Part shown: piece after piece, positions 30,010-39,002 of the stretch
Numbering within the stretch: position 1 is the stretch's first letter
Layout of the letters: each line of letters starts with the position of its first letter
DNA from: Geotalea toluenoxydans JCM 15764
Lineage (GTDB): Bacteria; Desulfobacterota; Desulfuromonadia; Geobacterales; Geobacteraceae
Direction of reading: 5' to 3'
Assembly (NCBI RefSeq): GCF_001311985.1
Contig: NZ_BBCJ01000021.1
Coordinates: 17,698 to 81,697 of the forward strand
Length of the DNA stretch: 64,000 bases
Made by a program: the position numbers and the translations under genes
Notes under the pieces: model-generated
Seen by the model: the letters and a program-made list of their open reading frames with translations, nothing else
What the model was told of the DNA's origin: nothing
Database searches by the model: none

Positions 30010-30038
30010 TTGACAGTATTATGGTATTGAAGTACTTT
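30010..30038 (+). promoter_or_regulatory. Sigma-70-type promoter for the riboswitch-controlled W/Mo operon
   Basis: TTGACA at 30010-30015, a 17-base spacer, then TACTTT at 30033-30038. It lies 22 bases before the first riboswitch. A close relative (TTGACA, 17 bases, TACTAA, then TTTACCACAA) precedes the minus-strand riboswitches at 43744-43772. Confidence 0.65.
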
Positions 30039-30060
30039 TTTACCACAAAATATGATTAGT

Positions 30061-30223
30061 CTCCGAGCCGCGGCGCCTAAAGGGAAATTCTCCATGGCGG
30101 TCCGGCCTGTGGGTATCGCTGGAAACGGCCTTGCCTTCCTTATGAAAAGGGGACCTGAGCGGTGCGGAGGTATATCTGCACCGTCAAGGGGCCTTTCTAT
30201 CCAGAGATGCCCCTTTTGTTTTT
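30061..30223 (+). promoter_or_regulatory. Moco/Tuco riboswitch 1 with terminator
   Basis: The aptamer (30061-about 30163) has the Moco RNA landmarks CTCCGAGCC, CCTAAAGGGA, GGCGGTCCGGCC, GCTGGAAACGGC and CCTTCC-TTATGAAA-AGGGG. A terminator follows at 30186-30223: AAGGGGC pairs with GCCCCTT, then TTGTTTTT. Moco RNAs control genes for molybdenum or tungsten cofactor synthesis and use. Confidence 0.88.
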
Positions 30224-30276
30224 CCCACTGCAGGCCACAGGCAGATTGCTGCAGGAAGTTCGAAAATCTGAAACAG

Positions 30277-30436
30277 TCTCCGAGCCGCGGCGCCTAAAGG
30301 GAATTCCCATGGCGGTCCGGCCTACGGGTACCGCTGGAAACGGCGATGCCTTCCTTATGCAAAGGGGACCCAGCGGCGCGGAGCTATGTCTGCGCCGTCA
30401 AGGGGCCTCTCTATCACAAGAGGCCCCTTTTGTTTT
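30277..30436 (+). promoter_or_regulatory. Moco/Tuco riboswitch 2 with terminator
   Basis: A second copy (aptamer 30277-about 30380) with the same landmarks, 217 bases after the first. Its terminator at 30400-30436 pairs AAGGGGCCTCT with AGAGGCCCCTT, then TTGTTTTT. Confidence 0.88.
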
Positions 30437-30489
30437 TCCCACTGCAGCCACAGGAAGGTTGCTGCAGGAAGTTCGAAAATTTGAAACCG

Positions 30490-30648
30490 TCTCCGAGCCG
30501 CGGCGCCTAAAGGGAATCCCCCATGGCGGTCCGGCCTATGGGTACCGCTGGAAACGGCGATGCCTTCCTTATGCAAAGGGGACCTAGCGGCGCGGAGCTA
30601 TGCCTGCGCCGTCAAGGGGCCTCTCTATCACAAGAGGCCCCTTTTCTG
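30490..30648 (+). promoter_or_regulatory. Moco/Tuco riboswitch 3 with terminator
   Basis: A third copy (aptamer 30490-about 30593), 213 bases after the second and almost identical to it. The terminator hairpin at 30614-30648 has the same arms but a weaker tail (TTCTGTTCT). The redox-protein gene starts 26 bases later. Confidence 0.88.
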
Positions 30649-30673
30649 TTCTGAGCTTAAAGGTGAGAGAGCC

Positions 30674-31150
30674 ATGGATAAAATTCTCGACATTCTGCTG
30701 CTACTGGACCCTGCAATGGAGGCTCTGCTGTCCGAGCGGGGAATCGGGGAGGATGATATCCGACCGGTGGTGCTCCATGCGGAAGGGAATGGCGTCTACC
30801 TGGAGCATGGCAACGGGCATAGGCTGGCCTGCTTCACCCCGGCCCACGTGACCTTTTGGGTGGAGTATCTGCCGAAAGGGAATGGCTACCGGATATTCAG
30901 AGCATACACGCACCGGATGAAGATCCTGCAAGGCTTCAACATGGCCTCCGGAAAAGAGTCGCCGCCTATTGGCTGGTCCTGCTCCCCATGTGGCCTGCCG
31001 TTGGAGCTGGCGGCAGTGAAGCTGACCTATCTCGGCGAAACCTTTGTCGTCGATCTCCCCGCCTGCCCCTCATGCCAGCGGGTGCTGGTCAGCGAGGAGA
31101 ACGCCGTGACCAGGATGGCCCTGGCAGAGCAGATGCTGGAAGACAAGTAG
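30674..31150 (+). CDS. Redox/zinc-ribbon protein of the DVU_1557 type, first copy
   Basis: A 158-residue soluble protein. An N-terminal helical region precedes VTFWVEYLPKGNGYRIFRAYTHRMKI, then two cysteine pairs CSPC and CPSC about 32 residues apart that would bind zinc or a rubredoxin-like iron. The end is AEQMLEDK. It is a paralogue of the protein at 36009-36494 (shared VTFWVEY, AYSHRM/AYTHRM, and final LEDK). It lies first in the riboswitch-controlled operon, just before a molybdopterin oxidoreductase. Confidence 0.75.
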   Translation: MDKILDILLLLDPAMEALLSERGIGEDDIRPVVLHAEGNGVYLEHGNGHRLACFTPAHVTFWVEYLPKGNGYRIFRAYTHRMKILQGFNMASGKESPPIGWSCSPCGLPLELAAVKLTYLGETFVVDLPACPSCQRVLVSEENAVTRMALAEQMLEDK

Positions 31151-31213
31151 CCGGGTGGCAGCCAAGTAAAACTAAACGAGATAGATGTGTTTGAGAATTG
31201 TAAAGGGGGGAAT

Positions 31214-33277
31214 ATGTCAGAACAGAACAGGAAAACGGTCTACTCCGCTTGTGCCCTTTGTTATCACAGTTGCGGGACGGAGGTGGATGTGACGGATGGG
31301 CGGGTGACGGCCATCCGGGGGCAGCAGTCCCATCCCCTGAACAAGGGGAAGCTCTGCCCCAAGGGACGGGCAACCCTGGAGCATCTCTATCATCCCGACC
31401 GGCTCACCCATCCATTGAAGCGGGTTGGTACCGGATATGAGCAAATCTCCTGGGAGCAGGCTCTTGCGGAAATCGGGGCGAAGCTGAACGGACTGAAGGA
31501 GGAGTATGGCCCGGAAGTGCTGGCCTTTTTCTGCGGCTCCATCGGCGTGGAGAACCTGGAGATCGTCTCCCTGACTCACCGCTTCCAGGGGGCCTTCGGC
31601 ACCCCCAACTTCTTTTCCGTGGAGAGCATCTGCTTCAGGATGCGGGTCAGGGCACGGCAGATGACCTTCGGCAAGTATGTGGTGGAAGAGATGGATTCCA
31701 ATCTCTACATCCTCTGGGGGCACAATCCTGCCGCCTCCGATTTCCCCCTGGCCATGGCCATGGCCGAAAATATGAAAAAGGGTGCAAGGGTGGTGGTCAT
31801 AGATCCCCGGCGCATCGCCATTGCCGACAAGGCGGACATGTATCTGGCCATCCGGCCCGGTACGGACGGTGCCCTGGCCTTGGCGCTGATCCACGTCATG
31901 ATCGACGAAAAGCTCTACGATGCCGACTTTGTGGAGAAATGGACCTACGGCTTCGATAAGCTGGTGCCCCATGTGCAGCAGTACACCCCCGAATGCCGAA
32001 GCGGTCACCTCGGTAAAAGCTGATGATATAAGGAAACTCGCCCGTTTATTTGCCGGTACCAGGGGCGCCGCCATCTACCACGGCACCTGTACCCAGGACC
32101 AGTGCGCCAACGGCAGCCAGACCGACCGCGCCTTCGCCATCCTCCAGGCCATCTCCGGCAACATCAATGTTCCCGGCGGTTGGGTGGCCGGCCCCCGCCT
32201 GAACTTAAGCGACATCACCCTCCCCATTCCGGGCACGCCCCTGGGGGCTGAAGAATACCCCCTTTTCCACCAGTTCTGGGGGAGAACCAGCCCCTACGGC
32301 GTCATGAACATGGTTCCCGAGAGCATTCCCGGCAAGATCAAGGCCTTCATCGTCGCCGGTGGCAACCCCCTGGTGACCATGCCCGACTCCAACGCCCTGC
32401 AGGAGGCCTTCGACCGGCTCGATCTCCTGGTGGTCTACGATCAGTTCATGAGCGAAACCGCCCGTCATGCCCATTACGTGCTTCCTTCCGCCATCACCTG
32501 GAAGGGTGGGGGCTTGGCTACAACTACAACGTCTGTCATTGCCTGCCTTACCTGATGCTGCGGGAACCGGCGGTGGCGCCCTTGGGGGAAAGCAGGACGA
32601 CGCTGGATTTCTACAAGGGGCTGGCCGATGCCTGTGGCTTCGGCGAACTGTTCCCCTGGAAGGACGACCGGGAGCTCATCGAGCACGAGGTGGCGCCCAG
32701 CGGCCTGGATTTCGACACCCTGCTCGCCGGCGGGGGAGAGATCTTCCGGGAAAAGACCTACGGGCTCCAGGGGCGCCCCTTTCCCACACCTTCGGGAAAG
32801 ATCGAGATTTACAGCCACGCCTTCGAGGAGGCTGGCTTCGATCCGCTTCCCACCTACCTGGAACCGTTCAAAAGTCCCCAGGGGCCGCGATGGCAGGAGC
32901 TTGGGGAAAAGTATCCGCTGGTCCTCGCTACCGGGACGAGGACTTTGTACTTCAACGGCTCGCAGCTGCACAACATCGCGTCTTTGCAGCGTTTCGAGCC
33001 CCATCCACGTGCGGAACTGGGGCCGCAGACGGCAGCCGCGTACGGCATAACCCATCAGGATGAGGTAATTGTCGAGACCGACCGGGGCTGGGTGCGGATG
33101 ACGGCCGATGTGAACGAACGGACCATGGAAGGGGTGGTGCTGGTCCCCCACGGCTGGGAAGGGGACGCCAACTGCAACCGCCTCACCGACGCCAACTGTC
33201 GAGAGCCGATCATGGGCTACCCCCAGTGGAAAGGGCTGTTGTGCAGTATCAGGAAGGCAAGCCATACGGACAAGTAA
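31214..33277 (+). CDS. Molybdopterin oxidoreductase (DMSO reductase family), two frameshifts
   Basis: About 687 residues, start at 31214 after AAAGGGGGG. The N-terminal 4Fe-4S motif is CALCYHSCG with a fourth Cys in KLCPKGR. The bis-MGD enzyme body follows (YHPDRLTHPLKRVG, WGHNPAASDFPLAMAMAE, VVIDPRRIAIADKADMYLAIRPGTDGAL). The cysteine in SVESICFR is a candidate metal ligand. There is no Tat signal, so it is cytoplasmic. Frame slips near 31995 (one C too many) and 32515 (one G lost). Substrate unknown; no separate small subunits except the preceding redox protein. Confidence 0.85.
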
Positions 33278-33298
33278 CCATACCGAGGAGGCAACACA

Positions 33299-33481
33299 AT
33301 GAGATACGAAGCGGTTGGCTGTTATATGGAAGTCAATGTGGCAACGGGGACTGTCGAGCGGGTGGCACTGGACGCGGATGAGATGCGGCAACGGCTCGGC
33401 TGTCCGGATGTGGGCATTGGGGAAGCATGCGCAGGATTTTGCCAGCATTCGCTGCCGATCTGCCTCCGCATAGGGGAATAG
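33299..33481 (+). pseudogene. Truncated BamB/AOR N-terminus, 60 codons
   Basis: It begins with GAGGAGG and an ATG at 33299. The first 35 residues (MRYEAVGCYMEVNVATGTVE, then RVALDADEMRQRLG) parallel the start of the next gene (MRYAEAGYFLEVDLATGNIE, then RVATDPRLMELHLGG). After that the sequence diverges into a cysteine-bearing tail (CPDVGIGEACAGFCQHSLPIC) and stops. It is either a decayed partial duplication or a short leader peptide upstream of bamB. Confidence 0.6.
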
Positions 33482-33511
33482 CATTGTTTTGAATATCTAC
33501 GAGGAGGAAAC

Positions 33512-35481
33512 ATGAGATACGCAGAAGCGGGATATTTTCTGGAAGTGGATCTGGCCACCGGCAACATTGAGCGGGTGGCGACCGATCCCAGGTTGATGGA
33601 ACTCCATCTCGGCGGACTGGGGACCAGTGTCAAAGTACATTGGGACCGGGTGCCGCCGGAAACGAAGGCATTCGACCCCGAGAATCTACTGGTATTCAGC
33701 ACAGGACTTTTAAACGGCACGCCTGTTTTCAGCGCCAACCGCACCGTCGTCTCATTCATCTCGCCACAGTCGGACACCCTGGCCTATCCGATGATGGGTG
33801 GATTCTTCGCTGCGGAGATGAAATATGCCGGCTACGACAAGATCATCTTCAAGAACAAATCTCCCGACTGGATCTACCTCTATGTAAACAACGACAAGGT
33901 TGAGATCCGCGATGCGTCCCATCTCGTGGGGCGGGGCGCCGTCGAGACCCAGGAACTGATCCGCAAGGAGCTGAGACAGCCGAAAGCCAGGTAGCCGCCA
34001 TCGGCATGGCCGGTGAGAACAGGGTCTTCACTGCCTCCATCGAGCAGGCACGGTCGAGCGCCAGCAGGCTTGGCGGCGGCGCTGTCATGGGGGATAAAAA
34101 AATAAAGGCAGTGGCTATCCGCGGCACCGGCGATGTCTTCCTCGCACGGCCAGAGGAGTTCATGAAAGAACTGCAAGGGGTGACCGATTACATCAACTTC
34201 CGCAATACCAATCCGATCAAGGACGTAATGACCATCATGTCCGGGATCGGTTCCCCCCAGGAGATGCTGCACACCGATGAAAAGTGGCACACGGAGAACT
34301 TCGCCTGGGGCAATGCCCGTACCCGGCGGCGGGATTTCTGGACCGATGAAATCGATGCATCGTGGACCAAATCGCAGCATGGGGCGGTGAAGCGGCTCAT
34401 CAGCTGCTTCAACTGTCCCCAGCACTGCGGAGCCTTGATTTCCCACAAGGACACCCCGCGCTACATGGCAAAATGCTTCGGCAAGCTCACCTATGCCATG
34501 GCCGCCTATGTGGACGACCTGGATTTTTCCTGGAAGATTCTCCAGCGCGCCACGGAATACGGGGTTGACTCCTTCTCCACGCCGCAGATCCTGGCCTTTG
34601 CCGTCGAGCTCTATGAAGCCGGCATCCTGACCGACAAGGATTTACCCGGATGCCCGAAAGACAATGAAGGGCGGTTCTTTTGGCTCCTGGACCGGGTGGT
34701 GCGCCGCGAGGGGATCGGCGACATTCTTGCAGACGGCGTTTATTTCGCCGCCCGCAAGATCGGCAATGGCGCCGAGGCCTTCGATCACAACACCATCAAG
34801 AAACATGAGCAGCTCCCGGTCAAGCTGGGCACTCTCGACCCGCTCTATTTCCTCATGTACGCCACCAACGAGAAGATAAGCATTACCCAGATGGAGGGAC
34901 AGTGGCCTCAGTCCGCCTTCCCCACCATGGAACAGCGGGAGGAATTCGTCCGCGATTGGCCCCAGATTCCCGATGAAAAGTTCAAGCAGTATGTGCTGGA
35001 CTGGGAACTGAGGGGAGAAAAGGCGATCCCCTATTATCCAACGCCTCCCATGTGCAGTGAGATCGTCGATTGGATGGAGATGATGCACAACATCGACGAT
35101 GCCGCCGGCATGTGTTGCGGCATGTCCTCCTTCTGTCTCAAGCCCCCCTACCACATCCACAACTACCCGAAACTGATTTCGGCAGCGACCGGCATGGACC
35201 TGGATGAGGCCGGCCTGAAGAAGATTGCCAACAGAAGCCGGAATCTGCACCGGGCCTACAACAACCGCAAAGGGATCAGGAGAAAAGACGAAAAGCCGCC
35301 GGCAGATCATTGGAAAAGAAGGTTTCCTGAACTGGAGGAAGAGCTCCTCTCCACCTATTACAAATACAAGGGGTGGAATGATGACGGCATCCCCACGAGG
35401 GAAAAACTGGAGGAGTTGGATTTGGGCTATGTTGCAGATGACCTTGAAAAGAGGGGGATACTGAAAAATGGCAAAAATTAA
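33512..35481 (+). CDS. bamB: BamB-like tungsten oxidoreductase (AOR family), one frameshift
   Basis: About 656 residues, strongly like BamB, the tungsten active-site subunit of class II benzoyl-CoA reductase. Blocks: YLGGLGTSVK-like opening, FSTGLLNGTPVFSANRTVVSF, GDKKIKAVAIRGT, WHTENFAWGNARTRRRDFW, the cluster motif CFNCPQHC, KKHEQLPVKLGTLDP, and YYPTPPMCSEIVDW. Near 33985 one base is missing and repair gives AQVAAIGMAGENRV. BamC follows with a 14-bp overlap. No bamD-I genes are in the window, so an aldehyde- or other acyl-directed role cannot be excluded. Confidence 0.85.
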
Positions 35482-36007
35482 GAAAAAGATCAGAACGATT
35501 ACCGTGAATGCCGACAAGTGCAACGGTTGCCGGACCTGCGAAATCATGTGTTCCGCCTTTCATGCCGTTCCACCATACAGCAGCAACAACCCGGCCCGGT
35601 CCCGCATCCAAGTCATCACCAACCGGCTTGAAGACATCTGGATGCCGGTCTTTGCCGGGGAATACACCGAGTCGGAATGCATGGGGCGCAACAAGTACAT
35701 CATCGACGGCAAGGAGTACAGCGAGTGCGACTCCTGCCGGGCCTCCTGTCCGGCCCGCGACCTGTTCAAGGAGCCCGACTCCGGCCTGCCGCTCAAGTGC
35801 GACATGTGCGAGGAGGAAGACGAGCCGGTCTGTGTCAAATGGTGTCTCGTCGATGCCTTGAGCTATGAGGAGCGGGAAGAGGAAGTGGAAGAAAAAGACG
35901 TAAAAGCAACGGCAACGGAGATGGAGATCGGTCTCGAATCGCTGGTAAGAAAGCATGGCTTGGAGAAGGTCATGGACACGGTGGCACGCCTGTCACCGAA
36001 GGGATGA
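35468..36007 (+). CDS. bamC: BamC-like ferredoxin subunit
   Basis: A 179-residue Fe-S protein. Cluster motifs: CNGCRTCEIMC, CDSCRASC, CDMCEEEDEPVCVKWC, enough for two or three 4Fe-4S clusters. It opens KIKKKIRTITVNADKCNGC and ends ESLVRKHGLEKVMDTVARL, as in BamC. It would pass electrons to BamB. It overlaps the bamB end, and the next gene starts right after its stop. Intact. Confidence 0.87.
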   Translation: MAKIKKKIRTITVNADKCNGCRTCEIMCSAFHAVPPYSSNNPARSRIQVITNRLEDIWMPVFAGEYTESECMGRNKYIIDGKEYSECDSCRASCPARDLFKEPDSGLPLKCDMCEEEDEPVCVKWCLVDALSYEEREEEVEEKDVKATATEMEIGLESLVRKHGLEKVMDTVARLSPKG

Positions 36008-36008
36008 C

Positions 36009-36494
36009 ATGAGCGACGATGGACAGCTGCAGGTACAGATGACCGATGAGGTCCGGCAGCTTTTGCAGGAGCGGATGATCCTCTTGGACGACGTGGAGAG
36101 GGTCATCCTCCAGGCGGAGGGCACCGGCAGGAAGCTGATCAATCAGGCTACCGGCAGGTTCCTGGCGAGTCTCCGGCCGAAAGCGGTCACCTTTTGGGTG
36201 GAATACAGCCGGGAGGGGGAAGAGTATCGGGTGCATACCGCCTATTCCCACCGCATGGTCATGAAGTCCAGCGGCACCACCGCCGAATGGGAGAAAACCG
36301 GCAAAGCCGCCGGCGACTGGACCTGCAACCAATGCGGGATTCCCATTGAGGAGCAGACGGTAAGGCTGCAGTACATGCAGTCGATTTTTCCCATCAAGCT
36401 GCCTGCCTGTTCCGGGTGCGGCTTCATCCTTATCGACGAGGAACTGGCCACCGGCAAGGTGGCCGAGGCGGAACAGGCGCTGGAAGACAAGTAG
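36009..36494 (+). CDS. DVU_1557-type redox protein, second copy
   Basis: A 161-residue protein. It shares VTFWVEYSREGEEYRVHTAYSHRM and a pair of cysteine motifs, CNQC and CSGC, with the protein at 30674. The C-terminus is AEAEQALEDK. The order of genes after it (methyltransferase, C-GCAxxG-C-C, radical SAM, AMP ligase) matches, from memory, the Desulfovibrio DVU1557-to-DVU1553 series. The role is unknown; zinc or iron binding is likely. Confidence 0.75.
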   Translation: MSDDGQLQVQMTDEVRQLLQERMILLDDVERVILQAEGTGRKLINQATGRFLASLRPKAVTFWVEYSREGEEYRVHTAYSHRMVMKSSGTTAEWEKTGKAAGDWTCNQCGIPIEEQTVRLQYMQSIFPIKLPACSGCGFILIDEELATGKVAEAEQALEDK

Positions 36495-36505
36495 GAGGCG
36501 GAATC

Positions 36506-37175
36506 GTGAACGTCGACAGGTGCGAATGGTCGCAGTTTCATGACACCCTGGGTCCGTGCATCAGGCCGGGAGGGACGATGCTTACCGAGCGAGCGCTGCA
36601 AGTCTGCTCCCTCCCCGCCGGCGCTGGTCGCCGATGTGGGGTGCGGCGCCGGGGGCACCCTGCAGTATCTGGAAGAAAGCGGGTATTTTAATCTGGTGGG
36701 CATTGACCTCTCAGAGACCCTCCTTGCTGAAGCTGCCACCCGCCTTGCCACGGCCCGCCTTCTCCGGGGAAGCGCAGAAAAAATCCCGTGCAGCAGCCGA
36801 AGTGTCGATCTCCTCTTGTGCGAGTGCGTCCTCTCCGTTCTCCAGGACCAAGAGACGGCGCTGGATGAGTTCGCACGGGTGGTGAAGGCAGGGGGATTTC
36901 TGGTAATAAGCGACCTCTTTAACAAACATGGCGGCGGCATGGCCGGGCTCCTTTCCCGTGAGACGCTCATGGGACTCCTCACAGCCCGCGGGTTCACGCC
37001 GCTCCTGTGGGAGGAACACAAACAGCTCCTCAAGGAGTTCGTGGTCCGCATGATCTTTGCCGGCCACCCGTGGCGGTGCCGACAGAACCAGGCGGCACGG
37101 GGAGGCAAGGACTCACCCGACAGCTATTTTCTCCTGATCGCCCGCAAGGGCAACGAAATGGATGGTATGGCATGA
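36506..37175 (+). CDS. DVU_1556-type SAM-dependent methyltransferase, one frameshift
   Basis: A class I methyltransferase of about 223 residues. A GTG start at 36506 follows AGGAGG. The SAM motif is VADVGCGAGGTLQYL, then GIDLSETLLAEA and LLLCECVLSVL, with VVKAGGFLVISDLF as motif IV. Near 36625 one base is missing. It carries an extended N-terminus with a cysteine (DRCEWSQFHDTLGPCIRPGG) and a basic C-terminus. It overlaps the next gene by 4 bp (ATGA). Substrate unknown. Confidence 0.82.
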
Positions 37176-37612
37176 ACGAGATATTTCTGGATCTGTTGAG
37201 ACTGAAGAGCAAAGGATACTGTTGCGCCCAGATCATCATCATCCTGGCTCTGGAGGCCCAGGGGAAGAATAATCCCGATCTGGTCCGGTCGGCGGGGGGG
37301 CTCTGCTTCGGCATCAACTGGAGCGGCGAGGTCTGCGGCGCTGTTGGGGGGAGTATCCCTCCTTGCCTTTACGGGGGAAAGGGGACGGACGACGAGACAC
37401 CCGACCCGGATTATCAGCGTATGACGGCAGAACTGGTGGATTGGTTCGGGGTGTTTACCGACGAGGCATGCGGCGGCAGGCGCTGCAGCGATATCCTGGA
37501 TAAATTCCCTGACCATAGCATGTGCGGCCGGATCGTGGTCGACACCTATGGGAAATGCCATGAAATCCTCCAGCGAAACGGGCTAGACCCTGCCGTCGGC
37601 AGGAACGGGTGA
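37172..37612 (+). CDS. C-GCAxxG-C-C family protein (DVU_1555 type)
   Basis: A 146-residue cysteine-rich protein. Key cysteines are in GYCCAQ, GGLCFG, GEVCGAVGG, PPCLYGG, EACGGRRCSDI, SMCGRI and GKCHEI. Such proteins are thought to bind a metal or Fe-S cofactor and often sit beside redox or radical SAM genes. It overlaps the methyltransferase upstream and the radical SAM gene downstream, so the products are likely made in fixed ratio. Intact. Confidence 0.85.
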   Translation: MNEIFLDLLRLKSKGYCCAQIIIILALEAQGKNNPDLVRSAGGLCFGINWSGEVCGAVGGSIPPCLYGGKGTDDETPDPDYQRMTAELVDWFGVFTDEACGGRRCSDILDKFPDHSMCGRIVVDTYGKCHEILQRNGLDPAVGRNG

Positions 37613-39002
37613 GCAGCGTGGAAATAACGGAACCCATGAAAACTGAAAGCGTCTGCCCGGTCTGTTTGCAGAGGGTAACGGCAACGCGTCTGACAGAGGG
37701 TAATGAAGTGTTCCTGACCAAGGAATGCCCGGAGCACGGTCCCTTCAGAACTGTCATTTGGCGCGGCGAGCCATCCATGGCCGAGTGGCGGCGGCCGAAG
37801 GAGCCTGTCCATCCGGAAGTCTGCTATGGCGCCGTAGATAAGGGATGTCCCTTAGACTGCGGCCTCTGCGCCGATCATCGGCAGATGCCCTGCTCCGTTC
37901 TCCTTGAGGTGACCCAGCGTTGCAATCTCCAGTGCGCCGTCTGTTTCGCCGATGCCGGACCCGGAGAAACAGCGGATCTTTCATTGGAGCGTATCTCCTG
38001 GCTACTGCAGCGGTCAATGGTTGCAGCAGGCCCATGCAACTTGCAGCTATCGGGGGGAGAGCCAACTGCGGGACGACCTTCCCGAGATCATCGAGCTGGC
38101 GCGCCGAGTGGGCTATTCCTTCATCCAGCTCAACACCAACGGCATCCGTCTGGCCGTGGAGCCGGCCTATGTCAGGCGCCTTGCCGATGCCGGCCTTGCC
38201 TCGGTGTTTCTCCAGTTCGACGGGGTCGACGATGTCATTTATCGCACTGCGGGGAGAAGCGCTGCTGGAGCGGAAACTCCGGGCGATCAGGAATGCCGGG
38301 GCGGCAGGGCTCGGTGTCGTACTGGTGCCGACCCTGGTCAAAGGAGTAAACACCGATGCCGTCGGGGCGATTGTGCGGCAGGCCTTGCAGATGGCCCCCA
38401 CGGTGCGGGGGATCCATTTTCAGCCGGTCAGCTATTTTGGTCGTTTTCCTGGGCAGAACGCCGACACTGAACGTTTTACCCTGCCGGAGCTGATGCGGTC
38501 CCTTGAGGAGCAGACGGCGGGGCTGCTCAGAGTAGCCGATTTTTCTCCTCCTGGCGGCGAGCACGCCCACTGTTCCTTTCACGGCACCTACCTCTATGCC
38601 GGCGACGGCTCCCTGCGCCCGCTGGGTGCAAGTGACGGAGACAGCTGCTGTACCCCTGATTGCGGCAGCGGCGGCATCCGCAAGACCGTGGACACCGTCT
38701 CCCGCCGCTGGCGGTCCTCCTCAAAGACGGCAGAATGCTGCTGCAGCGGCAACAGTCCAGAGCCTGCCAGGGCCGAAGGACCGCTGGACCTGGATGCATT
38801 CCTCGATGCCGTCAGAAGCGGGACCTTCACCATTTCGGCCATGGCTTTCCAGGATGGTGAGAACCTGGACCTGGAACGTCTGCGGGGCTGCTGTATCTCG
38901 GTGATATCAGCAGAAGGGAATCTGGTCCCCTTTTGCGCCTACAACCTGACTGGCAGGGACGGCAGGAGCCTGTACCGTCCGCGATGGGAGGATGCGCCAT
39001 GA
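37609..39002 (+). CDS. Radical SAM protein of the Tes/MJ0619-like group (TrsS-type), two frameshifts
   Basis: About 465 residues. An N-terminal zinc-like region (CPVCLQRV, ECPEHGPF) and CPLDCGLCADH precede the radical SAM motif CNLQCAVC, which has Cys at every position. SGGEPTLRDDLPEIIELA and FLQFDGVDD are typical. A cysteine-rich C-terminal part (CCTPDCGSGG, ECCCSG, GCCISV) could hold another cluster. Frame slips lie near 38063 and 38245. Relatives include archaeal tetraether synthase-like enzymes and an uncharacterised family sometimes using selenocysteine. Likely start is GTG 37609 or ATG 37636. Confidence 0.8.

Noticed and set aside
33512..36007. Calling the locus a true benzoyl-CoA reductase complex
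   Set aside because: BamD, E, F, G, H and I are not in the window, so only homology to BamB and BamC is claimed.
37609..38300. Selenocysteine in the radical SAM protein, since relatives can use it
   Set aside because: The radical SAM motif has TGC codons at all three positions; the in-frame stops come from frame slips, not TGA recoding.
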